A DNA stretch of 64,000 nt from assembly GCF_036013525.1 (NCBI RefSeq), contig NZ_CP107853.1, positions 6,324,001-6,388,000 on the forward strand, in the 5' to 3' direction. The first letter of the stretch is position 1, and each line of letters opens with the position of its first letter. The stretch comes from Nonomuraea sp. NBC_00507 (GTDB lineage Bacteria; Actinomycetota; Actinomycetes; Streptosporangiales; Streptosporangiaceae). The position numbers were made by a program, and so were the translations under genes. Of this stretch, positions 41,684-50,202 are shown piece after piece. The notes beneath the pieces were generated by a model. It was not told the DNA's origin, did no database searches, and worked only from the letters and a program-made list of their open reading frames with translations.

Positions 41684-42119
41684 CCCGTATCCTCCTCGCG
41701 GCCTCTGCGTAGATCTCCAGTGAGCGGAGGACGACCTCCCGCTCCTCCTCCGTGAAGTGATTCCAGAGCGCCATCTGCACGTCGACCCGGATCTCCAAGC
41801 TCCTGCGCAGCAGCGCTGCCCCCTTCTCGCTCTGGCGAACCCTGCGCACCCGGCGGTCCGCCTCGTCCTCGTGCCGCTCGGCCAGCCCGCGCCGGACGAG
41901 CGAGTCAACGAGGCGGCTGGTCCACGAGACCGAACGCCCGATCAGGGCGGCAAGCTCCTTGACGGTCGGTGCGGTGTCCCGGTCGAGCACCTGAAGCACG
42001 ACGCGATCCAGCACCCGCAGGTCGTCCAGGTCGTCGCCCTCGTACATCCGCGTCAGCGACGGCAGCAGGTCGCGCTGCATCGAGGTGGTCACCTCGATCA
42101 GGCGTTGCCGGAAATTCAT
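41661..42119 (-). CDS. MarR-family regulator
   Basis: 152 residues. MarR winged helix with TVKELAALIGRSVSWTSRLV and a wing RRGLAERHEDEADRRVRRV. ATG 42119 with GGTGAG just upstream; a GTG at 42131 is in frame but abuts the operator. Its 3' end overlaps the start of the rifampicin-phosphotransferase-like gene by 23 bases. A near-perfect inverted repeat lies 15 bases upstream of the start, so autoregulation and control of the enzyme are likely. Confidence 0.9.
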   Translation of the reverse strand: MNFRQRLIEVTTSMQRDLLPSLTRMYEGDDLDDLRVLDRVVLQVLDRDTAPTVKELAALIGRSVSWTSRLVDSLVRRGLAERHEDEADRRVRRVRQSEKGAALLRRSLEIRVDVQMALWNHFTEEEREVVLRSLEIYAEAARRIRDETHPSI

Positions 42120-42133
42120 GTGCTCACCCACAC

Positions 42134-42153
42134 TAGTTGCTACCTAGCAACTA
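42134..42153. promoter_or_regulatory. MarR-type inverted repeat operator
   Basis: TAGTTGCTA (42134-42142), two bases CC, TAGCAACTA (42145-42153): a perfect 9-bp inverted repeat directly before the MarR gene. Such TTGC...GCAA palindromes are typical MarR targets. It is not the rifamycin-associated element known before some rifamycin resistance genes. Confidence 0.75.
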
Positions 42154-42250
42154 AATTAGCCCACCGGCAGGCTTCCAGGACCGTCCACCCTTGCGCTTTT
42201 TTCAGGGATATTTGGAGCTTCGGCGGACCGCAGGCTGCAGGGAGCTCTGC

Positions 42251-42278
42251 GTCATCGCGGCTGAGCGGCCGCGATGAC
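42251..42278. terminator. Hairpin at the end of the TetR gene
   Basis: GTCATCGCGGC (42251-42261), six-base loop, GCCGCGATGAC (42268-42278): an 11-bp perfect stem covering the TetR stop codon. Possible terminator separating TetR from the MarR unit; a TTTTTT run at 42198-42203 lies 48 bases further along the minus-strand transcript. Coding constraint could also explain part of it. Confidence 0.4.
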
Positions 42279-42833
42279 GCCCTTCACGGCCTGGTCGACC
42301 CGTGCGGCGGCCTGTTCCGGATCCGGCTGACCGGAGTCGAGCCAGGCGATCACGGCCTCGATCGTCAACGTGGGGATCAGACGGGAGGCCCACTCCAGCC
42401 AAGGACCCGCGGGGACGCGTCTGGCCAGGTTGCTCCGGGCGATCTCGGCCGAGGCCGTCGTGATCGAGTCGATCAGCTCGCGGAACTCCGGCTCCCGCGC
42501 CGCGTGATGGAACAGCAGCCGGAAGGCGTCCGGATCGGCTGCGGCGGCACGCAGCAGCGACGGAATCGAGGTCTCGTCGAAGTCGTCCTCGCCCACGGTC
42601 TCGACCAGCCGCTGGCACGCGCGATCCAGCACGGCGCGGTAAAGGTCGGCCTTCGAGTCGAAGTGCCGATACAGCAGCGCCCGCGTCAGGCTCGCCTCCC
42701 TGGCGACGTCGTCAAGGCTCGTGGCGGCATAACCGGAGCGGGCGAAGGCGTGCGTGGCCGCATCGAGAATCTGCTCCCGCCGCTCTGTCCTGCGCAGCCG
42801 GCGCACCGGTGTCTGCCCGCTGGTCGTCGTCAT
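42252..42833 (-). CDS. TetR-family transcriptional regulator
   Basis: 193 residues. N-terminal helix-turn-helix RREQILDAATHAFARSGYAATSLDDVAREASLTRALLYRHF followed by KADLYRAV, and a variable helical ligand domain. ATG 42833 has GAGAGGA four to five bases upstream; an ATG eight codons earlier is less likely. Divergent from a cytochrome P450 gene with an 86-base gap containing TGTATACA, so it probably regulates that P450. Confidence 0.92.
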   Translation of the reverse strand: MTTTSGQTPVRRLRRTERREQILDAATHAFARSGYAATSLDDVAREASLTRALLYRHFDSKADLYRAVLDRACQRLVETVGEDDFDETSIPSLLRAAAADPDAFRLLFHHAAREPEFRELIDSITTASAEIARSNLARRVPAGPWLEWASRLIPTLTIEAVIAWLDSGQPDPEQAAARVDQAVKGVIAAAQPR

Positions 42834-42873
42834 GTCGTCCTCTCTTGTGGAATCCATAGTCTATAAGTAGCTT

Positions 42874-42881
42874 TGTATACA
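42874..42881. promoter_or_regulatory. Symmetric element in the TetR-P450 gap
   Basis: TGTATACA (42874-42881) is a perfect 8-bp palindrome. It lies within a wider weak symmetry, TAGTCT at 42857-42862 and AGACTA at 42886-42891. A candidate TetR operator controlling both directions; evidence is position and symmetry only. Confidence 0.4.
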
Positions 42882-42919
42882 TGAAAGACTACAAAATCAC
42901 GTCTACTAAGGAGTGCGGC

Positions 42920-44110
42920 ATGACGACTGCTTTCCAGCTGCCCTTCGAACAGCCGGGACCGTTGCAGCCGGCACCACTCCTGCGCCGGCTGCAGGAACAA
43001 GGGCCGATCCACCCCATCCGCACCGCCGTCGGTGATCCGGCCTGGCTGGTCACCGGATACGAGCAGGTGCAGGCACTGCTGGACGACGACCGCCTCGGCC
43101 GCTCCCACCGCACGCCCGAAACGGCGTCCCGTACGGGCAAGTCGGCTCTCTTCGGCGGTCCGCAGGGCGGCTTCGACACCGAACAGGCCGATCACCGGCG
43201 GATGCGTGCGTTGCTGCAGCCGCACTTCTCTCCCAAGCGGATGCGGGCACTGCGCCCCCGGGTGGAGGCCCTGACCAGCGCGCTCCTGGATGAGCTGGCA
43301 GCCCAGGAGCCGCCCGCCGACCTGCACGGGGCGCTGGCGGTGCCGCTGCCGATCGCGGTGATCTGTGAGCTGCTCGGGGTCCCGTACGACGACCGGGCGC
43401 AGTTTCGCACGTGGACCCAGGCCGCGGCCGACGTCACCGATCAGGCGCGCTCCGAGCAGGGGCTGGCCGAGCTCTTCGGTTATGGCCAGCGGTTGGTGGC
43501 ACGCAGGCGGCGCGAAGGCCGGATCAACGACGGCGAAACGGATGTGATCAGCCGCCTGGCCATGACCGAAGGGGTGAGCGACGACGAGGCGGCCATGATG
43601 GGCATGTTCCTCCTGTTCGCCGGCCACGAGACCACGGTCGTCGCGATCGGCATGGGTGTGCTGTGGCTCCTCGCCAACCCTGACCAGTGGCAGGCGCTCA
43701 TAGCCGACCCGTCCGGGATCGACGTGGCCGTGGAGGAGATTCTGCGGGCCCCAAGGCTGGGCGGCGGTGGCATTCCCCGCTACGCCCGCACGAGCATGGA
43801 AATCGCGGGTGTGCGCATTCACGAGGGAGACCTGGTGCTGCTGGACACCGGCGCGGCCAACCACGACGCCAGGGTCTACACCGAGCCTTACCGGTTCGAC
43901 ATCGCTCGCCGGGAGGCCGGTCATCTCAGCTTCGGCCACGGCGCCCGATATTGCATCGGCGCCCCGCTGGCGCGGCTGGAGCTGGGCGTCGTGTTCTCCC
44001 AGCTCATCGCCCGCTTCCCCACGCTGAGCCTGGCCGTAGGCGTGGAGGAGGTGCAGGTCGACCCGCGGTTGCTCACCGCCGGGCTGACCGCACTTCCGGT
44101 GAGCTGGTGA
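42920..44110 (+). CDS. Cytochrome P450 (CYP105/107-like class I)
   Basis: 396 residues. The I-helix oxygen motif AGHETT, ExxR motif in EEILR and the heme loop FGHGARYCIGAPLAR with proximal Cys345 are all intact, so it should be an active monooxygenase needing ferredoxin and a reductase. No ferredoxin gene is adjacent. ATG 42920 with AAGGAG seven bases upstream. The divergent TetR gene suggests induction by a ligand. Substrate not predictable; such P450s serve xenobiotic breakdown or secondary metabolism. Confidence 0.93.
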   Translation: MTTAFQLPFEQPGPLQPAPLLRRLQEQGPIHPIRTAVGDPAWLVTGYEQVQALLDDDRLGRSHRTPETASRTGKSALFGGPQGGFDTEQADHRRMRALLQPHFSPKRMRALRPRVEALTSALLDELAAQEPPADLHGALAVPLPIAVICELLGVPYDDRAQFRTWTQAAADVTDQARSEQGLAELFGYGQRLVARRRREGRINDGETDVISRLAMTEGVSDDEAAMMGMFLLFAGHETTVVAIGMGVLWLLANPDQWQALIADPSGIDVAVEEILRAPRLGGGGIPRYARTSMEIAGVRIHEGDLVLLDTGAANHDARVYTEPYRFDIARREAGHLSFGHGARYCIGAPLARLELGVVFSQLIARFPTLSLAVGVEEVQVDPRLLTAGLTALPVSW

Positions 44111-44149
44111 GCGCCGTGACACCGGCACGCATGAGCCGCCCGTGAACGC

Positions 44150-45505
44150 GTGAAATCCGCGGATTCAGACGTTGATCAGCCAAATCCCCGGCTGAATCGA
44201 GTAAGGATCCTTCTACGAATGGTGATGGCATCTGGGCGGCTTCGCGGGGAGGCTGCGAGCTTCGTGGCAGTCCACAATCCAGGGACCTTCATCGTTCCCG
44301 GCGACACCCGGCCCAGCGCTCTCGTGGTGAACGGTTCGATCGACTTCGGCGACAGCTCGCCCTTCGGGATCGTACGAGTGCTGAACAACGGCTACGTCAA
44401 GATCGGCGACCTGGGCGGTGCAGAGGTCTCCTCAGTGGACCAGAACGGAGCTGCCGCCCTCACCCAGATCACGTCGGATGCCGGCCGCGACACGACCCCG
44501 AGGATCGAGCTGTCGGTGAGCCAGCCGGAGGATTCCGTCGGCCCCGTCCAGGTGATCGACTTCGACGCCGTCTTAGACCAATTCCGCGAGCGCAGCACCG
44601 GCCTGGCCGCGTGCCCGAACGACGTCACCCTGCTGGACGGAAACGAAATTCCCTTCCCCGACCAAGACGCCATTCCATCGGGCAGCACTGTCAAGATCCG
44701 CTTGACGCCGGGGGCTCAGAATGTGCTGAACATCAACTCGGCGACCCTCAACCACATTTCCACGCTCACGTTCCTGAATTCGCCGTCCGCCGACAGTCCG
44801 TTGCTGATCAACGTCGACACGAGCGACGTCGCTGATGAATTCACCTGGGTAGCGCCCAACATGGCGGCCATCGGCTTCGAGCAGGCGCGCTACATCCTGT
44901 GGAATTTCCCGACCGCCGACTCAATTACTCGCTCGCCCAGCGGCGCCGCGGTCGAGGGCACCATCTACGCTCCCGATGCCGACTTCCACGACGAGGGCAC
45001 CTCCAACATCGAGGGCAACATCATCGTCAGTTCCCTTACCCAAAACCCGAACGGCGCCGAATACCACGACGCCTCCTTCGCCGGCGACCTGACCCCATGT
45101 ACCGACCCGGCGGATCCCGAAGATGATCCGACAGACCCTAACGATCCGACCGATCCCGATGATCCGGCGGATCCCGATGATCCCACCGATCCTGACGATC
45201 CGGCGGATCCCGATGATGCGACGGACACACCGACGGTCGCTGAAACCCCCGATACCGACGACGGTGGCCGCGACGGAGACGCCGACACCGACACCGACGC
45301 CGGCGGAGCGCCGCAGGGGCACAAGCACGAGAAGCATGAGACGTACGAGGACGAGCACGAGAAGCAAAAAGAGAAGCAGGAGCAGAAGCACGCGTACAAG
45401 CTCGACAACCACGACAAGCACGCGTACAAGCACGCTAAGCACCCGCACAAGCACCGCAAGCATCCGCACCGGCACGAGAAGCCCACGCTTCACCGGTTAG
45501 CATGA
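44150..45505 (+). CDS. Choice-of-anchor A domain protein with Asp-Pro repeats and His/Lys-rich tail
   Basis: Up to 451 residues. Residues about 40-320 match the choice-of-anchor A domain, with NPGTFIVPG, NNGYVKIGDLGG, INSATLNHISTLTFLNSP, YILWNFPTADSI, GTIYAPDADFHDEG and IEGNIIVSSL. Then come DDPTDP/DDPADP hexapeptides (residues 325-354), an acidic part, and about 60 residues dominated by His, Lys and Glu (GHKHEKHETYEDEHEKQKEK and HAKHPHKHRKHPHRHEK). Family members are normally secreted surface proteins, but no signal peptide is found from GTG 44150 or ATG 44219, and the start of the domain seems missing. Truncation is suspected. The tail could bind metal ions or anionic polymers. Confidence 0.68.
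   Translation: MKSADSDVDQPNPRLNRVRILLRMVMASGRLRGEAASFVAVHNPGTFIVPGDTRPSALVVNGSIDFGDSSPFGIVRVLNNGYVKIGDLGGAEVSSVDQNGAAALTQITSDAGRDTTPRIELSVSQPEDSVGPVQVIDFDAVLDQFRERSTGLAACPNDVTLLDGNEIPFPDQDAIPSGSTVKIRLTPGAQNVLNINSATLNHISTLTFLNSPSADSPLLINVDTSDVADEFTWVAPNMAAIGFEQARYILWNFPTADSITRSPSGAAVEGTIYAPDADFHDEGTSNIEGNIIVSSLTQNPNGAEYHDASFAGDLTPCTDPADPEDDPTDPNDPTDPDDPADPDDPTDPDDPADPDDATDTPTVAETPDTDDGGRDGDADTDTDAGGAPQGHKHEKHETYEDEHEKQKEKQEQKHAYKLDNHDKHAYKHAKHPHKHRKHPHRHEKPTLHRLA
45122..45211 (+). repeat. Five tandem 18-bp repeats encoding DDP(A/T)DP
   Basis: Five consecutive 18-base units, for example GATGATCCGGCGGATCCC at 45158-45175 and GACGATCCGGCGGATCCC at 45194-45211, in the reading frame of the anchor A protein. 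They encode DDPTDP, NDPTDP, DDPADP, DDPTDP, DDPADP. A degenerate sixth unit follows. Repeat number could vary between strains. Confidence 0.85.
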
Positions 45506-45616
45506 TCACCATGCCGTCTCCATCACGTCTCGAAGAAGCGCAACGTCTCCTTGGGCAGATGGATCCCAGGCGAGAATCAGGTGCCTGAACGGCAGCTCCC
45601 CCGGAAGGAGAACTTC

Positions 45617-46375
45617 ATGATCGACACTGACGTGCCGCACTCCGCTCGCATCTGGAACTACTGGCTGGGTGGCAAGGACAACTACGAGGTCGACCGGATC
45701 GCGGGGGAGGAGTACAAGAAGATCTTCCCCGAGGTCGTCGAGCTCGCCCGGGCGTCCAGGGCTTTCCTTGCCCGGACCGTCACTTACCTGACCGAGGAAG
45801 CGGGCATCAGGCAGTTCCTGGACATCGGCACCGGCTTGCCGACGGTGGACAACACCCACGAGATCGCCCAGCGCATCGCCCCCGAGTCGCGGATCGTCTA
45901 TGTCGACAACGACCCCCTGGTGCTGGTCCACGCCCGTGCCCTGCTGGTCGGCGCGCCGGAGGGCGCCACCGACTACATCGACGCGGACGTGCGCGACACC
46001 GAGACCATCTTGACGACCGCCGCGAAGACGCTGGACTTCGGCAAGCCCGTGGCGCTCAACCTCAGCGGCATCATGGGCCACATCGCCGACCTGGACGAGG
46101 CTTTGTCGATCGTCGCCCGGCTGATGGGCGCCTTGACGCCGGGCAGCTATCTGGCACTGAACGACGGCACGAACGTCCACAGCGCCGCGGGGGTGGAGGC
46201 CCAGGAGCAGTACAACGACAGCGGCGCCGTGGCCTACATTCAGCGCACTCCCGCGGAGATCGCACGCTTCTTCGACGGCTTGGAGCTGGTCGAGCCGGGC
46301 GTGGTGACGGTCAACCACTGGCGCTCGGACGGCCGCGAGCTCGACGCCTACGGCGGGGTCGGCCGGAAGATGTGA
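45617..46375 (+). CDS. DUF574-family SAM-dependent methyltransferase (second copy)
   Basis: 252 residues. The family opening HSARIWNYWLGGKDNYEVDR, SAM-site region FLDIGTGLPT and VYVDNDPLV, then the late TPAEIARFFDGLELVEPGVV and the C-terminal YGGVGRKM are all as expected for DUF574. ATG 45617 with AAGGAG at 45605-45610. Paralogue of the gene at 1606-2397 but clearly diverged. Substrate unknown. A hairpin follows at 46406-46450. Confidence 0.92.
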   Translation: MIDTDVPHSARIWNYWLGGKDNYEVDRIAGEEYKKIFPEVVELARASRAFLARTVTYLTEEAGIRQFLDIGTGLPTVDNTHEIAQRIAPESRIVYVDNDPLVLVHARALLVGAPEGATDYIDADVRDTETILTTAAKTLDFGKPVALNLSGIMGHIADLDEALSIVARLMGALTPGSYLALNDGTNVHSAAGVEAQEQYNDSGAVAYIQRTPAEIARFFDGLELVEPGVVTVNHWRSDGRELDAYGGVGRKM

Positions 46376-46405
46376 GCACTGTGCGGGTGCCGGGAATGAC
46401 CTTCA

Positions 46406-46450
46406 TCCGGCGGGCCGGCGCGTGGCCATGCGCGGTTCAGGCCCGCCGGA
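46406..46450. terminator. Bidirectional hairpin between convergent genes
   Basis: TCCGGCGGGCC (46406-46416) and its exact reverse complement (46440-46450) with a 23-base loop that can itself pair (CGCG...CGCG). Lies between the convergent DUF574 (ends 46375) and TIGR03086 (ends 46457) genes. No T-run. Confidence 0.6.
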
Positions 46451-46456
46451 CGGCCG

Positions 46457-47008
46457 TCACGGTGTCCAGGCTGGATCGCGGCCGATCATGCCGAGCAGGC
46501 GGTCGAACTGCGGGGCGTCGTCCGCCACGGCCACCGGCGGACCGAAGGCGCCGCGTTGCCTGCCCATCTCCACCATCTGCTCGGTGAAGTCCATAGCCTG
46601 TGAGAGCGCCGCCGGGTCCGGCTCGTACTCCTGCCCCGTGGCCCTGGCCAGGTCCCAGGCGTGCACCACCATGTCGACGAGGTACATCTGGGCCAGCGCG
46701 GTCATCGGCAGGCCCATGGCGGGGCTGGTGCCCTCCCACGCCTCGGGCCGCGACCAGGTGCTCAGCATGCGCTCCGCGCGCTCGGGGAAGTCGCCCGCGT
46801 AAGGCCCCTGCTCGATGCTCGGCCCTTTGCGACCCAGCGACTCGAACATCTCCGCCACCCACTCGAGGTGGTTGATCAGGTCCTTGACGTCGAACTTGGC
46901 GCAGGGCGTCGAGAGCCCGAACTGCTCCTGACGCACCGCGCGCACCACTCCCGTGGTCCGTTCGGCGGCGCGCGTCATCAGCGGCATCATGTCTTCCATG
47001 GCAGCCAT
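46457..47008 (-). CDS. TIGR03086-type (DinB / maleylpyruvate isomerase-like) protein
   Basis: 183 residues. Four-helix DinB-type bundle: STPCAKFDVKDLINHLEWVA gives the first metal His, and MYLVDMVVHAWDLARATGQ the last Asp/His pair. TIGR03086 proteins are a large actinobacterial group thought to use mycothiol or a metal; exact function unknown. Start at ATG 47008 or 46999. Either way its 5' end abuts or overlaps that of the divergent AraC gene (47010), leaving no space for separate promoters. Confidence 0.82.
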   Translation of the reverse strand: MAAMEDMMPLMTRAAERTTGVVRAVRQEQFGLSTPCAKFDVKDLINHLEWVAEMFESLGRKGPSIEQGPYAGDFPERAERMLSTWSRPEAWEGTSPAMGLPMTALAQMYLVDMVVHAWDLARATGQEYEPDPAALSQAMDFTEQMVEMGRQRGAFGPPVAVADDAPQFDRLLGMIGRDPAWTP

Positions 47009-47009
47009 C

Positions 47010-47825
47010 GTGTCCCGCCAGCCCTCGGGGCGGCTTGTAAAAACGCGACAGCGCGGCTGGGTCAACCCATATGCGGGGCTCCGGGCCTTCGATTACGTCC
47101 GGCAGGCGCCATCGCCCGAGGTTTCGGCGTATGTGGAGCACTTCTGGGTTGTCACGTGGAGCGACCTCGCCGAGCCATACGAACAGCGCATCGTCTCGCA
47201 CCCCACCGTGAACCTGACCATCACCGAGGACTTCCACCAAATCGCGGGAGTGATCAAGGGAGGGTTCTCCTACACGATGCGGGGCAGCGGCCGCGCGCTC
47301 GGCACGCGTTTCCGCCCCGGCGGCTTCCGGCCGTTCCTCGGCGGCCCGGTGTCCGAGCTGACCGGCCGCTTCACGGAAATCGGCGAGATGTACGGCGCGG
47401 CGGGCGCGACCCTGGTCGAGCAGGTCGTGGCCGAACCCGACGCCAGGGCCGCCATCGCGCACGTCGAGACGTTCCTGCTGAGTCTCGGGCCGGAGCAGGA
47501 TCCGCTGACGGACGAGGCCGCGGCACTCGTGGCGATGGCGGAGAACGACGTGTCCATGACCAGGGTCGATGAGCTGGCCGCCCGATCGGGGCGGTCGGTG
47601 CGCTCGCTGCAGCGGCTGTTCCGGGAGTATGTCGGCATCGGCCCCAAGTGGGTGATCCGCCGCTTCCGGCTGCACGAGGCCGCGGAGCGGGTCTACCAGG
47701 GCCTCGACCTCGCCACGCTGGCCGCCGAGCTCGGCTACACCGACCAGGCTCACTTGACGCGCGACTTCACCGCCGCGGTCGGCATGCCACCCGCGGCCTA
47801 CGCCCGGCTCAGAGATCAGGCCTGA
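47010..47825 (+). CDS. AraC-family transcriptional regulator
   Basis: 271 residues. N-terminal domain of the DUF6597 kind (VSAYVEHFWVVTWSDLAEPY, then SHPTVNLTITEDF), C-terminal double helix-turn-helix with VDELAARSGRSVRSLQRLF and LATLAAELGYTDQAHLTRDF. The start is uncertain: GTG 47010 is given; ATG 46989 and 46998 are in frame but lie in the TIGR03086 coding region on the other strand. It probably controls itself and the divergent gene. Confidence 0.88.
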   Translation: MSRQPSGRLVKTRQRGWVNPYAGLRAFDYVRQAPSPEVSAYVEHFWVVTWSDLAEPYEQRIVSHPTVNLTITEDFHQIAGVIKGGFSYTMRGSGRALGTRFRPGGFRPFLGGPVSELTGRFTEIGEMYGAAGATLVEQVVAEPDARAAIAHVETFLLSLGPEQDPLTDEAAALVAMAENDVSMTRVDELAARSGRSVRSLQRLFREYVGIGPKWVIRRFRLHEAAERVYQGLDLATLAAELGYTDQAHLTRDFTAAVGMPPAAYARLRDQA

Positions 47826-47960
47826 ACCCCACGTCCACTGATCACGGCGACCTGGTGCCTCCACGCGGCGAAGAGCGTCACCGTGGAGTCGATCGTCTTA
47901 CGGTGAGTGGTTAAGCTGCGTCACGGTGAGATCGCGAGCGGGCGACTGCGAGGTGACGGG

Positions 47961-49088
47961 GTGGCGGGAGAGGCGGCGCGGCTGCTGGTGCGGTTCGGCC
48001 GCCGGTACGCCGCCGCCGTGCGCCTGGCGACGCTCGTCCCCATCGGCGCGATCGCCCTGTTCCGCGCCCCGCCCGAGCATGTGACGGCCACCGCGGTGGC
48101 CGTCGGCGTCGCGGCGGCCTGGACCTGCGGATATGCGTGGTGGCTGCGGGCGGGCCAGGGGACCGCGCCGGTCGCCCTCGACGTGGTCGTCCTGCTGGGT
48201 CTGTGCGCGAGCATCTTCTGGACCGACGCCGTCGAGGACCGCAACACCGGGTGGCTGCGGCTGCTGATCACCTTCGCCTGCGTGACGTGCCAGTGGCACA
48301 CCCCGCCGCTCGCGGGCGGCGTGGCGGCGGTGGCGGCAGGAGGCGGTGCGGTGGCCCTCCTCACCGCGGCGGGGGCGGTGCAGGTGGACAGCACCCTGGT
48401 CACAGGGGTGATGTGGGCGATACCGGCCGCCGCGCTGTCCAGAGCGGCCTGGGTGCTGGTCCACCGCGCCGCGCAACGGGCCGACCGGATGGGGGCCGAG
48501 GCCGCGCGGGCACATGCCGAGTCGCTGGTGGCCGCGGCCGTCCGTGCCGAGGAGCGTGAGCTCGCCAACGCGTTGCACGACACCGCGGCGACGACCCTGC
48601 TGATGGTCGGCATCGGGCAGGTGCGGTCGGACGCGGACTGGCTGGCGCCGCAGGCACGCCGCGATCTGGACAGGCTGCGCTCCGACGACGGGCGCGCGCC
48701 CCGGCACGCCGACCTCGTCGACCTGTTACGGGCCGACCTCGACGCCGTGCAGCTGACCGTGGAGTTCGACGCCCCGGCGCGGCTGCGGCTTCCGTTCGAG
48801 GTCGCCAGGGCGATCGCCGACGCGGCGCGGGAGTCCCTCACCAACGTGCGCCGCCACGCGGGCACGACCCGGGCGACGGTTCGGCTGCGCGGGGACGCCC
48901 GGTCGCTGCGGCTCGACATCGCCGACCAAGGCAAGGGATTCTCGCCGGAAGACGTATCGGCCACCCGGCGCGGCCTGCGCGAGTCCGTGCGCGGCAGGAT
49001 GAGCCGCCTCGGCGGCACGGCTACGATCACGTCGGCCGAGGGCCAGGGCACCCTCGTACGGCTGGAGTGGAGCGCCGCCGATGACTGA
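47961..49088 (+). CDS. NarX-type sensor histidine kinase
   Basis: 375 residues. Five hydrophobic segments in the first 165 residues (LVPIGAIALF, TATAVAVGVAAAWTCGYAW, VALDVVVLLGLCASIF and others) form the membrane sensor. The HisKA_3 site is LANALHDTAATTLLMVG with the phospho-His in LHD; N box RESLTNVRRHA and G box ADQGKGFSPE are intact. GTG 47961 is preferred because GAGG lies six bases upstream; a GTG at 47907 is also in frame. Gene 1 of an overlapping three-gene signal module. Confidence 0.88.
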   Translation: MAGEAARLLVRFGRRYAAAVRLATLVPIGAIALFRAPPEHVTATAVAVGVAAAWTCGYAWWLRAGQGTAPVALDVVVLLGLCASIFWTDAVEDRNTGWLRLLITFACVTCQWHTPPLAGGVAAVAAGGGAVALLTAAGAVQVDSTLVTGVMWAIPAAALSRAAWVLVHRAAQRADRMGAEAARAHAESLVAAAVRAEERELANALHDTAATTLLMVGIGQVRSDADWLAPQARRDLDRLRSDDGRAPRHADLVDLLRADLDAVQLTVEFDAPARLRLPFEVARAIADAARESLTNVRRHAGTTRATVRLRGDARSLRLDIADQGKGFSPEDVSATRRGLRESVRGRMSRLGGTATITSAEGQGTLVRLEWSAADD

Positions 49089-50202
49089 CGTCGTGGAGGA
49101 ACGGACGCGGGCGCAGCTGCGGCACGGGCTGCGGATCGCGACGCTGCTCGTCGCCGCGGCGACCGTGTTCGTGCTCGGCCTAGCCAACATGCTGCCCCGC
49201 CTGGACGTCTATGAGTCGGCGCCGGCGCAGCTGGCCGCCTTCGCCGCGCTGGGGTCCGTGATCGTCGGCGAGGCGGTGCTCCTCGTCCGGGGGCGGGCAT
49301 GGGGCCGGCTGCGCGGGCCCGCCATCGCCGTGGTGCTCGCCGCGTCCGCGCTGTCGTACGCGACCCTGCCGGATGGGCGCACCTCGAGCGGCACGGACTG
49401 GATCTTCGGTGCCGCCAACTGGGTGGGCGTCGTCGTGCTGCTGGACCGTCCGCTGCGGTCCGCGGCGGCGTTCCTGATCACCCACGAGCTCACTGCCCTG
49501 CTGCACCTGCTCCTGTTCGACGACCCCAGCCGACCGGCGCTGGCCCGGTTCGCCACGGGCTCGGTGAGCGTGGTCGGCTTCCCGCTGTGCATGGCCGTGG
49601 TGGCGGCCGTCCTGCGCCGCCTCAGCGCGGCCGCCGCGACCTCCCGCAGGGAGATCGAGCGGGTACGCGTCGCCGAGGCCGTCGCGGCGGAGTCCCACCG
49701 CCGCAGGCGGCAGCGCTTCGCCGAACTGTCCGTGGCCACCGTTCCGCTGCTCGAAGGACTCGCCGACGGCTTGCTGCGCCCGGAGGACCCGGAGGTTCAG
49801 CGGCGCTGCGCCATCGAGGCGGCCAGGATGCGGCGGCTGTTCGCCGAGTCCGACACCGTCGAGAACCCGCTGCTCCACGAGCTGCGTCACTGCGCCGACG
49901 TGGCCGACCGCAAGGGCGTCGTGGTGGAACTGGACGCGCGCGGCCGGTGGCCCGCACCGCCCGTGGCCGTACGGCGCGATCTCACCGAGGCGGTGCTCAC
50001 CGTGCTCGCCACCGCCGCCTCACGGGCACGGGTCACCGTCGTGGGTGGCGCGGACCTGGTGTCGGTCAGTGTCGTCGCGGACTGCGGCGAGGTGGACGTG
50101 CCGAGCCCGGCGACACCGGGCGTACGGGTCGAGGCGTTGACCAACGACGACACCGTCTGGATGGAGGTCACATGGCAGCCGACGCTGCAGCGGACGAATT
50201 GA
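49081..50202 (+). CDS. Membrane pseudo-histidine-kinase
   Basis: 373 residues, the same general layout as the preceding kinase: several hydrophobic helices (ATLLVAAATVFVLGLANML, GPAIAVVLAASALSYATL and others), then a helical dimerisation region and an ATPase-like domain. Phospho-His, N box and G boxes cannot be recognised: the helix reads RRRRQRFAELSVATVPLLEG and the nucleotide region RRDLTEAVLTVLATAASRA then VADCGEVDVPSPAT. It is therefore likely to be non-catalytic and may modulate or dimerise with the active kinase. Start ATG 49081 overlaps the previous gene by eight bases (ATGACTGA). Confidence 0.72.
   Translation: MTDVVEERTRAQLRHGLRIATLLVAAATVFVLGLANMLPRLDVYESAPAQLAAFAALGSVIVGEAVLLVRGRAWGRLRGPAIAVVLAASALSYATLPDGRTSSGTDWIFGAANWVGVVVLLDRPLRSAAAFLITHELTALLHLLLFDDPSRPALARFATGSVSVVGFPLCMAVVAAVLRRLSAAAATSRREIERVRVAEAVAAESHRRRRQRFAELSVATVPLLEGLADGLLRPEDPEVQRRCAIEAARMRRLFAESDTVENPLLHELRHCADVADRKGVVVELDARGRWPAPPVAVRRDLTEAVLTVLATAASRARVTVVGGADLVSVSVVADCGEVDVPSPATPGVRVEALTNDDTVWMEVTWQPTLQRTN

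Noticed and set aside
45122..45211. Short tandem repeats as a CRISPR array
   Set aside because: Units are contiguous 18-mers without spacers, in frame within a coding sequence.
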